A DNA stretch of 64,000 bases. It comes from Maricaulis sp034670125. GTDB lineage: Bacteria > Pseudomonadota > Alphaproteobacteria > Caulobacterales > Maricaulaceae. Positions 61,259 to 64,000 of this stretch are shown here, piece by piece; position 1 is the stretch's first letter; the number at the start of each line of letters is the position of its first letter. Location: assembly GCF_034670125.1 (NCBI RefSeq), contig NZ_JAXMOC010000002.1, forward strand, positions 1 through 64,000, in the 5' to 3' direction. The notes under the pieces are model-generated. The model saw nothing but the letters and a program-made list of their open reading frames with translations, made no database searches and was not told the origin of the DNA. Position numbers and translations under genes: made by a program.

Positions 61259-63238
61259 ATGATTGCTGAACTCGGGCAGTTTGCCCTCATCCTTGCCTTT
61301 GTGGTGGCGCTGTTCCAGTCGCTGGCCCTGTTTGCGGGACTGCGGACCCGGGACGCGGTCGTGCACGGCTTTGCGCGCGCCGGGGCGATCGCCCAATTCG
61401 TGCTGGTTCTGGCTGCCTTTGCCTGTCTGACGGTGCTATTTGCGACCTCGGACTTTACCGCGCTGGTCGTCGCCGAGAACTCGCATACCGACAAGCCTAT
61501 GCTCTACAAAATCACCGGCGTGTGGGGCAATCATGAAGGCTCGATGCTGCTGTGGGGGCTGATCCTCACCGGATATACGGCAGCGCTGGCCTGGTCGGCC
61601 AAGCCGGTCGAGGCGCGGCTGATCTCGCTGACCTTTGCGGTTCAGTCACTGATCACGGCAGCCTTTACGGCCTTTTTGCTGTTCACCTCCAATCCCTTTG
61701 CCCGCCTGTGGCCGGGGCCGGAGAACGGGCAGGACCTTAATCCGCTGCTGCAGGACCCCGGTCTCGCGTCGCACCCGCCCATGCTCTACGCCGGTTATGT
61801 CGGCTTCTCGATCACCTTCTCCTTTGCCGTCGCGGCGCTGATTGACGGGCGTGTCGATGCCCGCTGGGCGCGGATCGTGCGGCCCTGGGCGCTGGCCGCA
61901 TGGACCTTCCTCACAATCGGCATCGCCCTGGGCGCCAGCTGGGCCTATTACGAGCTCGGCTGGGGCGGCTGGTGGGCCTGGGACCCGGTCGAGAACGCGT
62001 CCCTGATGCCGTGGCTGGCCGGCACCGCCTTCATCCATTCGCTGCGGGTGATGGAAAAGCGCGACACGCTGAAAGCCTGGACCATTCTTTTGGCCCTGAT
62101 GACCTTCGCCCTGTCGATGGCCGGGACCTTCCTGGTGCGCTCGGGCATCATCACCTCGGTGCACGCCTTTGCCGTCGATCCGGAGCGCGGTGTGTTCATC
62201 CTGGCCATTCTGGTGGCGCTGATCGGCGGTTCCCTGTTGATCTACGGCCTGCGGGCCGGGCTTCTCAAGCCGACCGGCGTGTTCTCGGCGATCAGCCGGG
62301 AGAGCCTTTTGCTGATCAACAACCTGGTTCTGGCAGCGGCCTGTGCCCTGGTCTTCTTCGGCACATTCTATCCGCTCTTCATCACGACGGTCAGCGATGA
62401 GACCGTGACCGTCGGGGCACCCTTCTACAACAACACCTTCAATCCGATGCTGGGCGCGCTTCTGGTCCTGGTACCGATCTCCGGCCTGCTGGCCTGGAAG
62501 CGCGGTAAGCTGATGCCGGTCCTGCGCGATCTTGCACCCGCCGCCATCGCCGCCATGGCCGGCGGCGTCGTCGCGCTGTGGATTGCGGATCGCGGCCTGA
62601 TCGCCGGCGCGCTGGGTACCGCTCTGGCGGTCTGGATCGCGGTCGGTGTGGTGATTGACCTGGCCAAGCGTTTCAAGCTGGGTGAAATCGCATTGCAGGC
62701 CTCGTTGGCACGCATGGCGCGTCTGCCCCTGGGCATATGGGGCATGGCTGTGGCCCATTTCGGTCTCGCCGTCGTGGTCTTTGCCATTACCGGTGTGAGT
62801 GCGTGGAAACAGGAAACCAGCGCTTTTCTGATGCCGGGCCAGAGTCTTGAAATCCGCCAGCTGACGCTGACGCTGGACCGGGTCGAGCAGGTAGAGGGCC
62901 GGAATTATGTCGCCGAGCGAGGCTATTTGACTGCGCGACGTGACCAGCAGTTGGTCAGCAATCTGACCGCCGAACGCCGCCTCTATCCGGTGCGGGGCAT
63001 GTCGACGACCGAGTCGGCGATCGAAGCGCGGGCGACCGGAGATCTTTATGTGACGATCGGACAGCCCAGCCCGGAGTGGGGCTGGCCGGTGCATGTCTAT
63101 CTCTACCCCTTTGCCATGTGGCTGTGGATCGGCTCGGCGATCCTGGGGCTGGGCGGTATTCTGTCGATTGCCGACCGCGGACGTCGGTCGCTGGTGGCGA
63201 AGGCCTCGCCAGTGAAAGCGATGGGGGGCGACCAATGA
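61259..63238 (+). CDS. ccmF: heme lyase CcmF of cytochrome c maturation (system I)
   Basis: Integral membrane protein that attaches heme to apocytochrome c. The 659-residue protein has WGNHEGSMLLWGLILTGY near the N-terminus, the tryptophan-rich heme-handling WWD domain (WAYYELGWGGWWAWDPVENA) and about 15 helices. The start ATG 61259 has no strong ribosome site. It leads an operon with overlapping genes ccmF-ccmG-ccmH (ATGA at both junctions); ccmE or ccmI would be expected nearby but is not in front of it here. Confidence 0.95.
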   Translation: MIAELGQFALILAFVVALFQSLALFAGLRTRDAVVHGFARAGAIAQFVLVLAAFACLTVLFATSDFTALVVAENSHTDKPMLYKITGVWGNHEGSMLLWGLILTGYTAALAWSAKPVEARLISLTFAVQSLITAAFTAFLLFTSNPFARLWPGPENGQDLNPLLQDPGLASHPPMLYAGYVGFSITFSFAVAALIDGRVDARWARIVRPWALAAWTFLTIGIALGASWAYYELGWGGWWAWDPVENASLMPWLAGTAFIHSLRVMEKRDTLKAWTILLALMTFALSMAGTFLVRSGIITSVHAFAVDPERGVFILAILVALIGGSLLIYGLRAGLLKPTGVFSAISRESLLLINNLVLAAACALVFFGTFYPLFITTVSDETVTVGAPFYNNTFNPMLGALLVLVPISGLLAWKRGKLMPVLRDLAPAAIAAMAGGVVALWIADRGLIAGALGTALAVWIAVGVVIDLAKRFKLGEIALQASLARMARLPLGIWGMAVAHFGLAVVVFAITGVSAWKQETSAFLMPGQSLEIRQLTLTLDRVEQVEGRNYVAERGYLTARRDQQLVSNLTAERRLYPVRGMSTTESAIEARATGDLYVTIGQPSPEWGWPVHVYLYPFAMWLWIGSAILGLGGILSIADRGRRSLVAKASPVKAMGGDQ

Positions 63239-63768
63239 ACCGGATCCTGCTGTTCGTGCCGCTGGCGATCTTTGCCGTCACGCTTGTCTATTTCGGGATG
63301 GGTTTGCGGCAGGACCCGTCCGCCATACCCAGCCAGATGATCGACCGGCCACTGCCGGCATTCGACCTTGCCGGACTCGAGGCGGGCGATCCGGGCCTGT
63401 CGAATACCGACCTGCTCGGCCAGGTGTCCCTGCTCAATGTATTCGGCTCCTGGTGTCCGCCCTGTGCGATCGAGCACCCGATGCTGATGCAGATCAGCCG
63501 GTCGGGACGGGTACCGCTCTATGGCGTCGACTGGCGCGATGAGCCGGGCGCGGGAGCGGCCTGGCTGGCCCGTCACGGCAATCCCTACCAGCGCGTCGGC
63601 GATGATGCGCAGGGGCGGCTGGCCATTGATCTGGGCATCACCGGCGCGCCGGAGACTTTCCTTGTCGATGCCGAGGGCCGGGTCCGCCATCACCATGTCG
63701 GGATCATCACCGAAGAGGTGTGGCGCAATACCCTGTTGCCGATGATCGAGGAGCTGGAGCGGTCATGA
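63235..63768 (+). CDS. ccmG: thiol:disulfide interchange protein CcmG/DsbE
   Basis: Periplasmic, membrane-anchored thioredoxin-like protein of 177 residues that reduces apocytochrome c cysteines. An N-terminal anchor (LLFVPLAIFAVTLVYFGMG) precedes the active site GSWCPPCAIEHP and the cis-Pro loop GAPETFLVDAEG. The start ATG 63235 overlaps the ccmF stop by 4 bases; the open frame further upstream lies inside ccmF. Confidence 0.95.
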   Translation: MNRILLFVPLAIFAVTLVYFGMGLRQDPSAIPSQMIDRPLPAFDLAGLEAGDPGLSNTDLLGQVSLLNVFGSWCPPCAIEHPMLMQISRSGRVPLYGVDWRDEPGAGAAWLARHGNPYQRVGDDAQGRLAIDLGITGAPETFLVDAEGRVRHHHVGIITEEVWRNTLLPMIEELERS

Positions 63769-64000
63769 TGCGCCTTGTCTCTCTCATTGGTCTCGTCCTT
63801 TTCATCCATGTGGTCGCTCCTGGACACGCTGTGGCGGCGCCCCAACCGGACGAGCAAATGGACGATGCCGCCCTGGAAGAGCGCGCCCGCGGTCTTTATC
63901 GGGATCTGCGCTGTGTGGTTTGCCAGAGCCAGAGCATCGACGAAAGCAATGCGCCGCTCGCGGCAGACATGCGGGCCATCGTCCGAGAGCGTTTGCTGGC
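63765..64000 (+). CDS. ccmH: cytochrome c maturation protein CcmH, N-terminal part (cut by window end)
   Basis: Reads from ATG 63765 (overlap with the ccmG stop) into a signal/anchor (RLVSLIGLVLFIHVVAPGHA) and then LRCVVCQSQSIDESNA, the LRCxxCQ redox motif of CcmH, which reduces apocytochrome c together with CcmG. The gene continues beyond the window; about 78 residues are visible. The reading frame has no stop in the remaining bases. Confidence 0.92.
   Translation, partial: MMRLVSLIGLVLFIHVVAPGHAVAAPQPDEQMDDAALEERARGLYRDLRCVVCQSQSIDESNAPLAADMRAIVRERLL

Noticed and set aside
61646..63235. 529-codon minus-strand open frame inside ccmF
   Set aside because: Arises from codon bias opposite ccmF; low-complexity composition, no recognisable domain.

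Overview
The window is high-GC alphaproteobacterial DNA. A complete holdfast-type polysaccharide locus, a short Caulobacter-like flagellin, TonB-dependent uptake and system I cytochrome c maturation point to a stalked, aerobic, probably marine member of the Caulobacterales/Maricaulales. Maricaulis is my best guess; this is inference from gene content, not a database match.

Layout. 0.3-5.1 kb: ribonuclease D, then a minus-strand operon (TetR regulator, two paralogous PlsC-type acyltransferases, an LplT-like MFS transporter) whose promoter lies between two matching palindromes. 5.4-6.3 kb: flagellin with a strong terminator, then 0.6 kb of non-coding repeat-bearing DNA. 6.9-19.3 kb: the polysaccharide locus in the order hfsD, A, B, C, GT2, H, G, F, K-like acyltransferase, cellulase-like hydrolase, hfsE. 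Together these encode lipid-linked initiation, chain extension, deacetylation/acylation, flipping, polymerisation and export. 19.5-28.4 kb: SulP transporter, a propeller-amidohydrolase fusion, a DUF2254 membrane protein and a TonB-dependent receptor. 28.5-36.6 kb: GST-like protein, TrhO, a histidine kinase preceded by a free-standing ETR1 (ethylene receptor)-type membrane domain, a lipoprotein, a PiuC-type dioxygenase, a crotonase, an alpha/beta hydrolase and an M15 peptidase. 36.6-50.6 kb: SMP-30-like protein, cytochrome P450, SDR, orphan HicA-like protein, PPK2, an epimerase-fold reductase, a membrane LytTR regulator, a FAD oxidoreductase, an AlkD-like protein, a VPS10/BNR propeller and a PepSY-type protein. 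50.8-57.3 kb: pseudoazurin, then a mosaic accessory island. 57.3-64 kb: tRNA-Ser(GCU), a TPR protein, glutaryl-CoA dehydrogenase, a sodium/solute symporter and ccmF-ccmG-ccmH, the last cut by the window end.

Two places deserve most attention. The first (30.2-32.3 kb) is a two-gene unit: a 129-aa protein keeping the Asp/Tyr/Cys/His residues of the plant and cyanobacterial ethylene (copper) site, followed two bases later by a histidine kinase with its own extracytoplasmic sensor. The second (51.5-57.2 kb) is an RHS graveyard or tip-switching array. It holds two 5'-truncated RHS cores about 95% identical over 550 bp, each with a different C-terminal tip and a small overlapping membrane gene. It also holds a third small membrane gene with a residual tip, an inverted RHS scrap, an IS6-type transposase and a REP-associated tyrosine transposase with its own REP palindromes.
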